Positions 9,380-18,580 of a stretch of DNA of 64,000 nt are shown in pieces. Where the stretch lies: contig NZ_FNAJ01000010.1 in NCBI RefSeq assembly GCF_900101905.1, forward strand, positions 62,001-126,000. Reading direction: 5' to 3'. The translations under genes and the position numbers were made by a program. The notes below the pieces were generated by a model. That model searched no databases and had not been told where the DNA came from. It saw only the letters and a list, made by a program, of their open reading frames with translations. Position 1 is the stretch's first letter. Every line of letters starts with the position of its first letter. The stretch comes from Myxococcus virescens. Lineage in GTDB: Bacteria > Myxococcota > Myxococcia > Myxococcales > Myxococcaceae.

Positions 9380-10018
9380 TCACTCCCAGAGGTTGATGGA
9401 CTTCGCGGCGCGCACGAAGGCGCGAACCGCTTCCACGTCCTTGATGCCAGGGGCGGATTCCACGCCACTGGCCACATCCACGCCGTACGGCCGCGTCGCG
9501 CGCACCGCCTCGGCCACGTTGGAGGGCCGCAGGCCTCCCGCCACCAGCACGGGCACGCCGCTTCCCGCCAGCCCCGCGACGAGCGACCAGTCGAAGCCCA
9601 CGCCGCCGCCGCCATACCCCGGCGCCGCGCCGTCCAGCAGCAGCCCCGCGACGTCTCCTACGCCCACATACGTTCGAGCCCGGGCCACGTCTTCCGGCCC
9701 CGCGACTCGCAGCGCCTTGACGACAGGCACCCCGTACCCCGAACAGGCCTCCGGGGGCTCGTCCCCATGGAGCTGCACGGCCGTGAGGCCACAGGCGCGC
9801 ACCGTCTCCCGGATGGTGTCCGGCGCCGCGTTGACGAACACGCCCAGCACCGTGCCCAGGGGCGGCCGTGTACGGGCCAGGGCCGCCGCCGTGGGGAGGT
9901 CCAGGTAGCGGGGCGACTTCGGGTAGAAGTTGAGGCCCAGCGCGTCCACGCCCGCCTCCCACGCTGCCACCGCGTCGGACAGGCGCGTGACGCCGCACAC
10001 CTTCACGCGGACACTCAC
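9380..10018 (-). CDS. trpF: Phosphoribosylanthranilate isomerase
   Basis: Isomerises N-(5'-phosphoribosyl)anthranilate to CdRP, the third tryptophan-specific step. The 212-residue TIM barrel starts [16 protein letters not shown], placing the catalytic Cys at residue 8; the catalytic Asp is in [20 protein letters not shown] is the phosphate-binding loop. The GTG start at 10018 overlaps the trpC stop codon as GTGA. The frame stays open far upstream inside trpC, but no homology is expected there, so the longer frame is rejected. Confidence 0.95.
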   Translation of the reverse strand: MSVRVKVCGVTRLSDAVAAWEAGVDALGLNFYPKSPRYLDLPTAAALARTRPPLGTVLGVFVNAAPDTIRETVRACGLTAVQLHGDEPPEACSGYGVPVVKALRVAGPEDVARARTYVGVGDVAGLLLDGAAPGYGGGGVGFDWSLVAGLAGSGVPVLVAGGLRPSNVAEAVRATRPYGVDVASGVESAPGIKDVEAVRAFVRAAKSINLWE

Positions 10019-10803
10019 GGCGCCGCGTCCTTCACCCCGAGCAGCCTCCGCAGCGCATGTCCGGGGTCGGGCTCCCGAAGCAGGGATTCGCCCACCAGGA
10101 CGGCGTCCGCTCCCGCTTCCTGCGCCGCCACCAGGTCCGCCAGGGACTTGAGGCCGCTCTCCGCCACCAGCACCCGGGCCCGGGAGCGCAGCTTCGGCAT
10201 CACCCGCAGGGCCGTGCCCGTGTCCGTCTTCAGCGTGGCGAGGTTGCGGTTGTTGATGCCCACCAGCTTCGCGCCCGCGGCCAGCGCGCGCTCGGCGTGC
10301 GCCTCCGTGTGGGCTTCCACCAGCGCGGCCACGCCCACCGCTTTCGCGGTGGCGACCATCTCCCGCAGCTCGCCATCCTCCAGCGCGTCGGCGATGAGCA
10401 GCACCGCGTCCGCGCCCCACTGCGCGCTCTCCTCCACCTCGCGCGCCGCCACGAGGAAGTCCTTGCGCAGCACGGGCAGCGACACCGCCGCCCGCACGGC
10501 CACGAGGTCCTCCAGGCCGCCGCCGAAGTCCGGCCCATCCGTCAGCACGCTGATGGCGCTGGCGCCCGCGGCTTCATAGGCCCGGGCCACCGCCACCACG
10601 TCCGCGTGGGGGAAGTCCCCGCCCGAAGGGCTCTTGCGCTTCACTTCCGCGATGACGCTCACTCGCCGCCCGGAGCGGTGGGTCACCAGCCCCTGGGCGA
10701 AGTCGCGGGGCATGGGCCGGGTGCGAGGTGCCATGGGCGGACGCGCTGCGAGTTCCTGGCGCTTGCGCGCCATGATGCGGTCCAACGTTCCTGTCGTGCT
10801 CAT
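10015..10803 (-). CDS. trpC: Indole-3-glycerol phosphate synthase
   Basis: Closes the indole ring from CdRP with loss of CO2. The 262-residue protein carries the family signatures [13 protein letters not shown] (catalytic Glu and Lys), VLRKDFLV (catalytic Lys), GINNRNL and VAESGL. It is monofunctional, with TrpF encoded separately just downstream, unlike the fused TrpCF of enterobacteria. The ATG start overlaps the trpD stop as ATGA. Confidence 0.96.
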   Translation of the reverse strand: MSTTGTLDRIMARKRQELAARPPMAPRTRPMPRDFAQGLVTHRSGRRVSVIAEVKRKSPSGGDFPHADVVAVARAYEAAGASAISVLTDGPDFGGGLEDLVAVRAAVSLPVLRKDFLVAAREVEESAQWGADAVLLIADALEDGELREMVATAKAVGVAALVEAHTEAHAERALAAGAKLVGINNRNLATLKTDTGTALRVMPKLRSRARVLVAESGLKSLADLVAAQEAGADAVLVGESLLREPDPGHALRRLLGVKDAAP

Positions 10804-11816
10804 GACAAGCCCCCCTCGATGAGGGCCGCCAGCTTGTTGCGGGCCGCGCCCGAGTCGATGGCCTGCTCCGCCTTCCGCACGCCGTCACGCAGGTCCGCCG
10901 CCAGTCCCACGACGACGAGCGCCGCCGCCGCGTTGAGCAGCACCGCCGTGCGCAGCCCCGAGCGCTCGCCGTCCAGCAGCGCGCGCAGCCGCTGGGCGTT
11001 CTCCTCCGCGTCGCCACCCGCGATGGCCTCGCGAGGCACCACGTCCAGCCCCGCGTCCTGGGGCGACACCGTGAAGGTGTGGACCGTGCCGTCCTCGCGC
11101 AGCTCCGCGACCTGCGTGGCGCTGCACGGGGAGATTTCATCCAGCCCGTCATGGCCGTGCACCACCCACGCGCGGCGGCTTCCGAGCCGGCCCAGCACGC
11201 GCGCCGTCTGCTCCACGCGCTTGCCGTCGAACGTCCCCAGGAGCTGGTAGCGCGCGCCCGCCGGGTTCGTCAGCGGCCCCAGCAGGTTGAACACGCTGTG
11301 GAACCCCATGTCCCGCCGCGCCTGCGCCACGTGCCGCAGGGCCCCGTGGTGCGAGGGCGCGAAGAGGAAGCCCACCCCGTGCTCGTCGATGTCCCGCGCC
11401 ACGCGCTCGTGCGGGCGCTCCATGGAGACGCCCAGCGCCGCCAGCACGTCCGCGCTGCCACATCGGCTGGAGACCGCGCGGTTGCCGTGCTTGGCCACCG
11501 TCACTCCGGCCCCGGCGGCCACGAAGGCCACCGCGGTGGAGATGTTGAAGGTGTGCGCGCCGTCGCCACCGGTGCCGCAGGTGTCGAGCACCACGTCGGC
11601 ACGCGGGGACAGCTTCGCCGCGCAGGCCCGCATGGCCTCCGCCGCGCCGAGGATTTCATCCTCCGTCTCACCCTTCATCTTCAGCGCTGTCGCCAGCGCG
11701 CCAACCTGGGCAGGCGAAGCCTCCCCGGCGAGCATCAGACCCATGACGCGGGTCATCTCCTCGCGGGTGAGGTCGCGCCGGCCCACCACCTTGCCCAGCG
11801 CTTCCTTGAGTGTCAT
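10800..11816 (-). CDS. trpD: Anthranilate phosphoribosyltransferase
   Basis: Transfers phosphoribose from PRPP to anthranilate. The 338-residue protein shows the glycine-rich DTCGTGGDGAHTFNIST PRPP site, the KHGNRAVSSRCGSAD motif and the N-terminal helical domain (LTREEMTRVMGLMLAGEASP). It has no fused TrpG glutaminase domain. It begins three bases after the DAHP synthase stop codon and overlaps trpC by four bases. Confidence 0.96.
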   Translation of the reverse strand: MTLKEALGKVVGRRDLTREEMTRVMGLMLAGEASPAQVGALATALKMKGETEDEILGAAEAMRACAAKLSPRADVVLDTCGTGGDGAHTFNISTAVAFVAAGAGVTVAKHGNRAVSSRCGSADVLAALGVSMERPHERVARDIDEHGVGFLFAPSHHGALRHVAQARRDMGFHSVFNLLGPLTNPAGARYQLLGTFDGKRVEQTARVLGRLGSRRAWVVHGHDGLDEISPCSATQVAELREDGTVHTFTVSPQDAGLDVVPREAIAGGDAEENAQRLRALLDGERSGLRTAVLLNAAAALVVVGLAADLRDGVRKAEQAIDSGAARNKLAALIEGGLS

Positions 11817-11819
11817 GGC

Positions 11820-12845
11820 CTATCCCAGCCTGACCACTTCGCGGCCCATCGCCTGGGCGATGGCGCGGACCTCGTTCATGGACTTCTCGAACTCGGAGAA
11901 GTCCAGCGACTGGGCACCGTCCGACTTCGCGCGCGGCGGGTCGGGGTGCACCTCGACGATGATGCCGTCCGCCCCCACCGCCGTCGCCGCGCGCATCATC
12001 GCCGGCACCGCCTTGCGCACGCCGATGCCGTGCGACGGGTCCACGAAGACGGGCAGGTGCGAGAGCGCCTTCAGCATGGGCACCGCGTTGAGGTCCAGCG
12101 TGTTGCGCGTCATCGTCTCGAAGGTGCGGATGCCGCGCTCGCAGAGGATGACCTGCGTGTTGCCGCGGGCGACGATGTATTCGGCCGCCATCAGCAGTTC
12201 CTTGATGGTGGCGCTCATGCCGCGCTTGAGCATCACCGGCTTGCGCAGGTCCCCCACGGCCTCCAGCAGGCTGAAGTTCTGCATGTTGCGCGCGCCAATC
12301 TGGAGGATGTCCGTGGCGTCGGCGACGGCCTGGAGCGTCGCGGTGTCCTTCACCTCGGTGGTGACGAGCAGGCCCGTCTCCTGGCGCGCCTCGGCCAGCA
12401 GCGCCAGGCCGTCACCCTTGAGGCCCTGGAACTCATAGGGGCTGGTGCGCGGCTTGAACGCACCGCCGCGCAGCATGGTGGCGCCCGCCTTCTTCACCGC
12501 GTGGGCGGTGGAGAGAATCTGCTCGCGCGACTCCACCGAGCACGGGCCGGCGATGACGTGGAAGGCGGAGCCGCCAATCGTCAGGTCGCCGATGCGAAGC
12601 TGCGTGTCGTCCGGCTTCACCTCGCGGCTGACGAGCTTGAACGGCTGGGAGATGGCCACGGCGTCAGCGACGCCAGGGAGCACGCGGAAGGGCTCCGGCT
12701 CCACCGCGCCCGGGTTTCCGGTGATGCCAACGGCCGTGCGAGTGCCCCCTGGAATCGCGTGCGGTTGCCAACCACGGCGGCGGATCTCGTCGTTCACACG
12801 CTCGATGTCCTGGGCCGTCGCGTCGGGTCGCATCACGATCAACAT
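11820..12845 (-). CDS. aroF: 3-deoxy-7-phosphoheptulonate (DAHP) synthase, type I-beta
   Basis: Catalyses the first shikimate-pathway step, phosphoenolpyruvate plus erythrose 4-phosphate to DAHP. Of 341 residues, the first 70 or so ([20 protein letters not shown], then TAVGITG) form the ferredoxin-like domain of the Thermotoga-type enzymes, which serves feedback control. The barrel has the signatures [28 protein letters not shown] and [11 protein letters not shown]. Placing it as first gene of the trp operon ties aromatic precursor supply to tryptophan synthesis. The gene symbol follows common usage for this type; sensitivity to Tyr, Phe or Trp cannot be read from the sequence. Confidence 0.93.
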   Translation of the reverse strand: MLIVMRPDATAQDIERVNDEIRRRGWQPHAIPGGTRTAVGITGNPGAVEPEPFRVLPGVADAVAISQPFKLVSREVKPDDTQLRIGDLTIGGSAFHVIAGPCSVESREQILSTAHAVKKAGATMLRGGAFKPRTSPYEFQGLKGDGLALLAEARQETGLLVTTEVKDTATLQAVADATDILQIGARNMQNFSLLEAVGDLRKPVMLKRGMSATIKELLMAAEYIVARGNTQVILCERGIRTFETMTRNTLDLNAVPMLKALSHLPVFVDPSHGIGVRKAVPAMMRAATAVGADGIIVEVHPDPPRAKSDGAQSLDFSEFEKSMNEVRAIAQAMGREVVRLG

Positions 12846-12985
12846 GGGGCTGCCTGCTTTCTCTCGCTCCGAGGGGTGTTGTGGGCCGGGAGCATTCCGG
12901 CGCTTGGTTGCATGGGTGGGACGGGCAACAGCCGGTGTTTCTGCATCAAGTGTCTGTTGCCCGCAACCGCTTCCGAGTCTCCCTT

Positions 12986-13026
12986 GCGCCTCCCACGCTT
13001 ATCAAGCGAGCGTGGGCGCTTTTCTT
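12986..13026 (+). terminator. Intrinsic-terminator-like hairpin before the FAD oxidoreductase gene
   Basis: CCCACGCT (12992-12999) pairs with AGCGTGGG (13009-13016), and GCG/CGC flank the stem. On the plus strand the stem is followed by CGCTTTTCTT. An alternative shorter hairpin CGCTT/AAGCG (12996-13008) sits inside it. There is no plus-strand gene upstream, so it either limits transcription into the start at 13052 or blocks antisense transcription toward aroF. Confidence 0.45.
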
Positions 13027-13051
13027 GAGCAGGAAGCGTGGAGGCGCGTGC

Positions 13052-14302
13052 GTGTCGAATCCGGAGGTCATCGTCGTCGGGGCAGGGCTCGCGGGGTTGG
13101 CGTGCGCGCGGGCGCTCGTCGCGTCACGGGTGAAGGTGTTGTTGCTAGAGGGAAGCGACGCACCGGGGGGCAGGGTTCGCACGGATGTCCATGAGGGCTT
13201 CCTGCTAGACAGAGGCTTCCAGGTGTACCTGTCCGCGTATCCGGAGGGCCGGCGCACGTTGGACCTGGAGGCGCTGACGTTGCGCAGGTTCGTCCCCGGC
13301 GCGAAGGTGTGGCGGGGTGGCAAGTTGCACACGGTCGCGGACCCGCTGCGCCGCCCCTTGGAGGCGCTCGGGCACCTGTTTGCTCCCGTGGGGACGTTCG
13401 GGGACAAGCTGCGCATCCTGGAGCTGAGGCAGCTGGCGCTCTCCGGTGAAGTGGAGGACGTGTGGCAGCGGCCGTCCCGCACGTCGCGGCGCTACCTGGA
13501 CGAGCTGGGCTTCACGGAGGCTTTGCGTGAGTCGTTCCTGCGCCCCTTCTTCGCCGGCATCTTCCTGGAGCGGGAGCTGACCACATCCAGCCGCTTCCTG
13601 GAGTTCGTCTTCCGCATGTTCTCATCCGGATACGCGGCGGTTCCGGAGTCGGGGATGGGCGCCATTCCAGCGCAATTGTCGGCGCGCCTTCCGTCGGGCC
13701 TGCTGCGGATGCGCGCGCCGGTGGCGGAGGTGTGGGGACACCGCGTGCGTCTGGCGGACGGAGAGTTGATTGGCGCCAAGGCGGTGGTGGTGGCCACGGA
13801 CCCGGCGAGCGCGGTGGGGCTGCTGCCGGGCATGGTGCCACCGGTGATGAACCGGGTGACGTGCCTCTACTTCGCCGCGCCGGAGCCGCCCGTGGAAGGG
13901 CCCTGGCTGCTGCTCAATGGCGAGGGCCGGGGCCGGGTGAACAACGTGGCGGTGATGAGCGAGGTGTCACCGGCATATGCGCCGCGGGGACAGGCGCTCG
14001 TGTCCGTGTCCGTGGTCGGCGCCACGCCGGACCTGGCCACGCTGCAAGCCGAGGTGCTCGCGGAGCTGACGGGCTGGTTCGGTCCGGCCGTGTCCGCATG
14101 GCGGCACCTGCGCACCTATGCGATTCCGCTCGCGCTGCCCGCGCAGCCTCCGGAGGTGTTGGAGCCGCCTCGCCGGCCCGTGCGGCTGTCACCGGGACTG
14201 TTCGTGTGTGGAGACCACCGTGACAATGCCTCCATCGACGGCGCGCTGGTGTCGGGCCGCCGCGCCGCGGAGGCCGTCCTGAGAGAGTTGGAGCGCGAAT
14301 GA
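13052..14302 (+). CDS. FAD-dependent amine-oxidase-fold oxidoreductase
   Basis: A 416-residue flavoprotein. The dinucleotide-binding motif VVGAGLAGLACARAL and the following VLLLEGSDAPGGRVRTD place it in the flavin-containing amine oxidase/protoporphyrinogen oxidase/phytoene desaturase superfamily. The C-terminal FAD motif LFVCGDHRDNASIDGALVSG is also present. The substrate is not evident; the size and the middle region fit the generic 'NAD(P)/FAD-dependent oxidoreductase' group rather than a dedicated carotenoid desaturase. I chose GTG at 13052 because GGAGG lies seven bases upstream and the Rossmann strand begins six residues later; the frame is open further upstream, but that stretch contains the terminator hairpin. 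Divergent from the aroF-trp operon. Confidence 0.85.
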   Translation: MSNPEVIVVGAGLAGLACARALVASRVKVLLLEGSDAPGGRVRTDVHEGFLLDRGFQVYLSAYPEGRRTLDLEALTLRRFVPGAKVWRGGKLHTVADPLRRPLEALGHLFAPVGTFGDKLRILELRQLALSGEVEDVWQRPSRTSRRYLDELGFTEALRESFLRPFFAGIFLERELTTSSRFLEFVFRMFSSGYAAVPESGMGAIPAQLSARLPSGLLRMRAPVAEVWGHRVRLADGELIGAKAVVVATDPASAVGLLPGMVPPVMNRVTCLYFAAPEPPVEGPWLLLNGEGRGRVNNVAVMSEVSPAYAPRGQALVSVSVVGATPDLATLQAEVLAELTGWFGPAVSAWRHLRTYAIPLALPAQPPEVLEPPRRPVRLSPGLFVCGDHRDNASIDGALVSGRRAAEAVLRELERE

Positions 14303-14447
14303 GACACCACAGGGCCGGGGACGTCCTGGTGGGGTGGGGTTGGGACCCAGGCCCTGGAGCCCGTGCCAGGCACTCAGCGTGCATGGGGTGAGCTCCTCCG
14401 CGCGCGGATTGACATGGGCCGTCTGGCCGAGCCCCTGACATGACCTG

Positions 14448-15449
14448 ATGGGCCTGATAGACCGCCCGTTGATGAAGGACCTTCCGGATTCTGGGAAGCA
14501 GGCATTCGGCTTCGAGGCGCACCGCTCGGCGCTCATGGGCCATTGCTATCGCATGCTGGGTTCTGTCTCGGAGGCGGATGACGCCGTCCAGGAGACGATG
14601 GTGCGCGCCTGGCGCGCGATGGACCGGTTCGAGGGCCGTGCGTCTCCGCGGACCTGGCTGTACTCCATCGCCACCCGCGTGTGCCTGGACGCCTTGTCGG
14701 CGAGCGGGCGCCGCGCGCGGCCAATGGAGCTGGGGCCCGCGTACTCCATCGACGGGCCGCTGACGCCGCTGCCGGCGAACAGCTGGATTGAGCCCATTCC
14801 GGACGCGCTGGCCGTGCCGTCGGACGTGGACCCCTCCGAGCAGGCGTCGCTGCGTCAGAGCATCCGGCTCGCGTTTCTGGCGGCGCTCCAACACCTGCCC
14901 CCCAAGCAGCGCGCGGTGCTGCTGCTGGCCGAGGTCCTGGGCTGGCCAGCCACGGAGATCGCCGAGACGCTGGAGACGTCGGTCGCCTCGGTCAACAGCG
15001 CGCTCCAGCGTGCCCGGGCGACGGTGTCGGACCTGCGGCTGGAAGACTCCGAGTTCCGGGTGCCTCAGTCCGACGCGCAGGTGGCGTTGCTGAATCGTTA
15101 CGTGGATGCGTTCGAGCGCTACGACATGGACGCCTTCACCGCGATTCTCCACGAGGAAGTCACCCTCTCCATGCCTCCCTACACGCTGTGGCTCCAGGGG
15201 CACGCGTCCATTCTCGGCTGGTTCCTCGGGCGAGGGGCGGTCTGCAGGGACTCCCGGCTGGTGCGGACCGAGGCCTGTGGCTCACCGGCCTATGGCCAGT
15301 ACCACGCGAGCAGCGACGGCGGCCCCTTCAAGCCGTGGTCGCTCATCGTCCTGGAGCTGTCCGGTGGACGCATCGCGGCGATGACCCACTTCCTCGACAC
15401 GGAGGCGTTGTTCCCGCGGTTCGGCCTTCCCCAGGAGCTCCCTCGGTAG
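14448..15449 (+). CDS. ECF sigma factor with SnoaL-like C-terminal domain (SigX5/TIGR02960 type)
   Basis: A sigma-70 family ECF factor of 333 residues. Region 2 is seen at about 20-95 ([36 protein letters not shown]) and region 4 at about 140-195 ([35 protein letters not shown]). Residues from about 210 to 325 form an extra domain ([38 protein letters not shown]) of the SnoaL/NTF2 fold. That architecture is typical of the SigX5 group, where the tail takes part in regulation instead of a separate anti-sigma factor. The start is uncertain: ATG at 14448 or 14472, neither with a good ribosome binding site. A VOC-family gene follows 94 bases downstream, a frequent partner of such sigma factors. 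Confidence 0.87.
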   Translation: MGLIDRPLMKDLPDSGKQAFGFEAHRSALMGHCYRMLGSVSEADDAVQETMVRAWRAMDRFEGRASPRTWLYSIATRVCLDALSASGRRARPMELGPAYSIDGPLTPLPANSWIEPIPDALAVPSDVDPSEQASLRQSIRLAFLAALQHLPPKQRAVLLLAEVLGWPATEIAETLETSVASVNSALQRARATVSDLRLEDSEFRVPQSDAQVALLNRYVDAFERYDMDAFTAILHEEVTLSMPPYTLWLQGHASILGWFLGRGAVCRDSRLVRTEACGSPAYGQYHASSDGGPFKPWSLIVLELSGGRIAAMTHFLDTEALFPRFGLPQELPR

Positions 15450-15477
15450 GCGGGGCGCGGAAAATCTTTCTGAAAAA

Positions 15478-15496
15478 GGACCGATGAATTCGGTCC
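15478..15496. promoter_or_regulatory. Inverted repeat upstream of the VOC gene
   Basis: GGACCGA (15478-15484) and TCGGTCC (15490-15496) form a perfect 7-bp dyad around TGAAT, between the sigma gene stop and the VOC start. On the plus strand an A-rich run precedes it and no T-run follows, so an operator is more likely than a terminator. Confidence 0.4.
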
Positions 15497-15543
15497 GCCT
15501 TGGGAGTCAAAGGCCTCGTAACCCACCCGCCCTGGAGGCGAAC

Positions 15544-15963
15544 ATGAAGGTCAGCCGTCCCCGCAAGCTCTTCCTCAACCTGCCCGTAGCCGACCTGAAG
15601 CGGTCGGTGGACTTCTTCACGAAGCTGGGCTTCGAGTTCAACAAGGACTTCACCGACGAGCACGCCACCTGCATGGTGGTGGGCGAGGACGCGTTCGTGA
15701 TGCTCCTCACGCATACCCGCTTCAAGGACTTCATCAAGAAGCCCCTGCACGACGCGCACCAGACCACCGCGGGCACCTATGCGCTGTCCGCGACCAGCCG
15801 CGAGGATGTCGATGCGCTGGTGAAGACCGCGCTGGCGAACGGTGGTTCGCCCGCTGCGGACACCATGGACATGGGCTTCATGTACGGCGGGAGCTTCTAC
15901 GACCCGGACGGTCACCACTGGGAGGTGGCCTGGATGGACCCGAACCAGATGCCTCCGCAGTAA
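15544..15963 (+). CDS. VOC-family (glyoxalase/bleomycin-resistance fold) protein
   Basis: A 139-residue single-domain protein of the vicinal oxygen chelate fold: LFLNLPVADLKRSVDFFTKL opens the first beta-alpha-beta-beta-beta module and GSFYDPDGHHWEVAWMDPNQ closes the second, with the typical DPDGHxWEV metal-site segment. Members of this subgroup (PhnB/YqjT-like, often called glyoxalase) have no established reaction. ATG at 15544 follows GGAGG at six bases. Its position just after an ECF sigma gene suggests it is part of that sigma factor's regulon. Confidence 0.9.
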   Translation: MKVSRPRKLFLNLPVADLKRSVDFFTKLGFEFNKDFTDEHATCMVVGEDAFVMLLTHTRFKDFIKKPLHDAHQTTAGTYALSATSREDVDALVKTALANGGSPAADTMDMGFMYGGSFYDPDGHHWEVAWMDPNQMPPQ

Positions 15964-16024
15964 TCAGCGGGCGTGGCGCGCCGCGTGGATGCCCAGGGCT
16001 TCCGCGCGGCGCGTGGGCGCTGCG

Positions 16025-16873
16025 TCAGGGCGCGCGTTCGGCGGCCACCACGGGAGGCAGCCACTTGCGCAGCACGCTGGGCGAGCTCTCCCGGTAGATG
16101 TTGTCGTGGCGCAAGTCGGGCCGGGGTTCGACTTCCCACTTCAGGCCCGAGGGCGCGCTGGTGCGGAGGACCCCCTGGAGCCTCGCCACGGCGGGGACGA
16201 TGTCGTCCGTTTCGTTGGCGGAGGACACGTACAGTCCCGCGCGCAGGTCCGGCCGTGCCGCGAACCATTCACCCGCCCCCTTCACCAACGACTCCGCGTT
16301 CCACCACAGGCTGGGGCTCAGCGCGAGGTAGGTGTCGAACAGGTCCGGCTGGAGGAAGAACGTCTCCACGATGAAGTAGCCCGCGAGCGACTCGCCGATG
16401 ATGGCCCGCTCCTGCGTCACCCGGTAGCGGCGCTCCACCTCCGGCATCAACTCTTCGTGGATGAAGGCGCGGAACGTCGCCGAGCCTCCCGTGACGGGGG
16501 CGACCTCCAGGTCCGACGCCACCGTGGTCGGGCCCGTCATGTCCCGTCGCCGCACGGTGTTTTCGATTCCCACGATGATGAGGGGGCGCAGCTCGCCCGC
16601 GCGGATGGCCGTGTCGACGGTGGTGGCCAGGTGCGGGAAGTCCTCCTTCAGGCCGCCATCGGGCATGTAGAGCACCGGGAAGCGGCTCTCCGCCGCCGTC
16701 GTGTAGCCCGGCGGCAGGTAGACGGTGATGTGGCGGGGCTCCTTCAGCTTCGCGGACTCGAGGGTGAATGTCTGGTGGGGAGGCACGGGCTCGGTCACGG
16801 CGGACCGGGTGCTCGCGCACGCGCCCCCCAGGACGAGCAACAACAGTCCCATGCATTTCATCGATGTCCGCAT
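16025..16873 (-). CDS. Exported esterase D/Fes-type alpha/beta hydrolase
   Basis: A 282-residue lipoprotein-like enzyme. The N-terminus (MGLLLLVLGGACAST) is a lipoprotein signal with Cys at about residue 19. The mature part is a putative esterase of the PF00756 group (feruloyl esterase, antigen 85, enterochelin esterase): HITVYLPPGYTTAAESRFPVLYMPDG, then a nucleophile elbow GESLAGYF, with a C-terminal His in LRHDNIYRES as the likely third triad residue. Substrate unknown; siderophore ester, acyl or xylan ester are all possible. Start chosen at 16873, the first Met before the signal; MKCMG is an alternative. Convergent with the VOC gene. Confidence 0.8.
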   Translation of the reverse strand: MRTSMKCMGLLLLVLGGACASTRSAVTEPVPPHQTFTLESAKLKEPRHITVYLPPGYTTAAESRFPVLYMPDGGLKEDFPHLATTVDTAIRAGELRPLIIVGIENTVRRRDMTGPTTVASDLEVAPVTGGSATFRAFIHEELMPEVERRYRVTQERAIIGESLAGYFIVETFFLQPDLFDTYLALSPSLWWNAESLVKGAGEWFAARPDLRAGLYVSSANETDDIVPAVARLQGVLRTSAPSGLKWEVEPRPDLRHDNIYRESSPSVLRKWLPPVVAAERAP

Positions 16874-16894
16874 CACGTGCCCCCGCAGAGTTCG

Positions 16895-16913
16895 ACGAGC
16901 CATCGGGGCTCGT
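16895..16913 (-). terminator. Hairpin downstream of nhaA
   Basis: ACGAGCC (16895-16901) and GGCTCGT (16907-16913) pair perfectly around a 5-base loop, about 80 bases after the nhaA stop. No T-run follows, so termination is only a possibility. Confidence 0.3.
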
Positions 16914-16994
16914 GACCGGGATAGTGCCCGAGCCCTGGAGGCGTCGCCAGGAGGCGTCCAAGTGCGCGAGCTCGGGTCGGCGTACCTCGATGCG

Positions 16995-18407
16995 CTACAG
17001 CGCCGTCGAGCGCTCCGCCTCGTCCACGGACCTCGCGGCGCCGGGCCGCGCCGAAGTGGTGAGCAACCACCGGCCCAGGGCGAGTGCGACGACGGCGGCG
17101 GCCCCGCTCGCGGCCAGCACCCCCAGCTTCGCTGCGGCGAGCAGCTTCGTCTCCGTGAAGGCCAGCTGCGAGATGAACAGGGCCATGGTGAAGCCGATGC
17201 CCGCGGTGCTTCCCAGCACCAGCAGCTCCCGCATGCCCAGGCCCTTCGGCAACGTCGCGAGCCGCAGGCGCAGCGCGAGCCAGCAGGCGCCAATCACGCC
17301 CAGGGGCTTGCCCACCAGGAGCCCGGTGGCCGTCGCGAGGGCCACGGTCCACGACGCCGCATCGAGCGGTTCACTGGAAATCGGCACCCCCGCGTTCGCG
17401 AGCGCGAACACCGGCATGATGCCGAACGCCACCCACGGATGCAGCGTGGCAATCAGGCTCTCCGAAGGCGACATGGCCTCACGGCGCGCGGCATCGACCC
17501 GGCGCAAGGTCTCCGAGAGGTGATGGGAGGACAGCGCGCCCGGCTGCGCCTGGGCGATGTGTTCGAGTTCGGTCCGAGCGCCGGTGACGAATCCTTCCGG
17601 ACCGAGCCAGGTGCGCACCGGCGTGATGAGCCCGATGATGACGCCCGCGATCGTCGGGTGAATCCCCGCGGAGTAGACGCCCGCCCAGGCGACGAACGCT
17701 GGAACGATGTAGGCCCACTTCGAGCGCACGCCAAACCGCTGCATCGCGAAGACACCCACGACTCCCAGCGCGGCGACGAGCAGCCCGGTGATGGCCACGC
17801 CTGATGAGTAGAACACCGCGATGACGATGATGGCGCCCAGGTCGTCGATGACCGCGAGCGCGAGCAGGAGCACGCGCAGGGCGGGGGGCACCCGGCTTCC
17901 GAGGAGCGTGAGGATGCCCACCGCGAACGCGATGTCCGTGGCCATGGGCACGCCCCACCCCGAGCGGGTGTCCGGGGTATTCGCCAGGAGGAGGTACAGG
18001 CCCGCCGGAGCGAGCATGCCCCCCAGCGCCGCCGCGGCGGGGAGCGCGGCGCGCCGCAACTCTGACAGCTCGCCCTGATGGACCTCGCGGCGAATCTCCA
18101 TGCCCACGACGAAGAAGAAGATGGCCATCAAGCCGTCGTTGACGACCCATTCGAGGCTGCGCTCGAAGGTGAAGTCACCGACGCGGAGGCCGAGTGGCGT
18201 GTGCCAGAAGTGCGCGTAGCTCTCCGCCCAGGGCGAGTTCGCCCACAGGAGCGCGATGGCCGCCGCCACGAGGAGCAGGATGCCACTGGCCGCCTCGATA
18301 TGGAGGAAGCGCTCCAGCGGCCGGCCTGCGAGCCTGGAGAGTCGAAGCAGTGGGGCCCAGGCCTCGGGCGGAAGGGCAGAGTGCCCCGGTGGCGTGGTCG
18401 TCGACAT
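16995..18407 (-). CDS. nhaA: Na+/H+ antiporter NhaA
   Basis: Inner-membrane antiporter exchanging two external protons for one internal sodium ion, used for pH and sodium homeostasis. The 470-residue sequence matches the NhaA family throughout: HIEAASGILLLVAAAIALLWANSPW (first membrane helix), WVVNDGLMAIFFFVVGMEIRRE, ATDIAFAVGILTLLG, and the ion-binding aspartate pair in LALAVIDDLGAI (equivalent to Asp163/Asp164 of E. coli). About 12 hydrophobic segments are visible. It is longer than E. coli NhaA because of a cytoplasmic insert around residues 275-330 (TGARTELEHIAQAQPGALSS) and a C-terminal tail. Its start is not tied to a strong ribosome binding site. Confidence 0.95.
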   Translation of the reverse strand: MSTTTPPGHSALPPEAWAPLLRLSRLAGRPLERFLHIEAASGILLLVAAAIALLWANSPWAESYAHFWHTPLGLRVGDFTFERSLEWVVNDGLMAIFFFVVGMEIRREVHQGELSELRRAALPAAAALGGMLAPAGLYLLLANTPDTRSGWGVPMATDIAFAVGILTLLGSRVPPALRVLLLALAVIDDLGAIIVIAVFYSSGVAITGLLVAALGVVGVFAMQRFGVRSKWAYIVPAFVAWAGVYSAGIHPTIAGVIIGLITPVRTWLGPEGFVTGARTELEHIAQAQPGALSSHHLSETLRRVDAARREAMSPSESLIATLHPWVAFGIMPVFALANAGVPISSEPLDAASWTVALATATGLLVGKPLGVIGACWLALRLRLATLPKGLGMRELLVLGSTAGIGFTMALFISQLAFTETKLLAAAKLGVLAASGAAAVVALALGRWLLTTSARPGAARSVDEAERSTAL

Positions 18408-18580
18408 ACGCGGGTCCCGCCGGCTGCGTTGCCGGCTGGGATGGCGGCCCGACCATCCGAGTTCCTGCGGCGTTCATCGCCGCACCCTTCCACTTCGAAC
18501 GCAGATTCACATGGCACGTGGCCTCCGTCGAGTGTTGTCGACGTGGGCGCGGGCCATGGGCTTGCCCCCTCGGTGCCGCC

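Noticed and set aside
12881-13051. In-frame extension of the FAD oxidoreductase upstream of 13052
   Set aside because: The extension runs through a terminator-like hairpin and has no family sequence; GGAGG marks the GTG at 13052.
12846-13051. Tryptophan attenuation leader before aroF
   Set aside because: No short leader frame with consecutive Trp codons on the minus strand.
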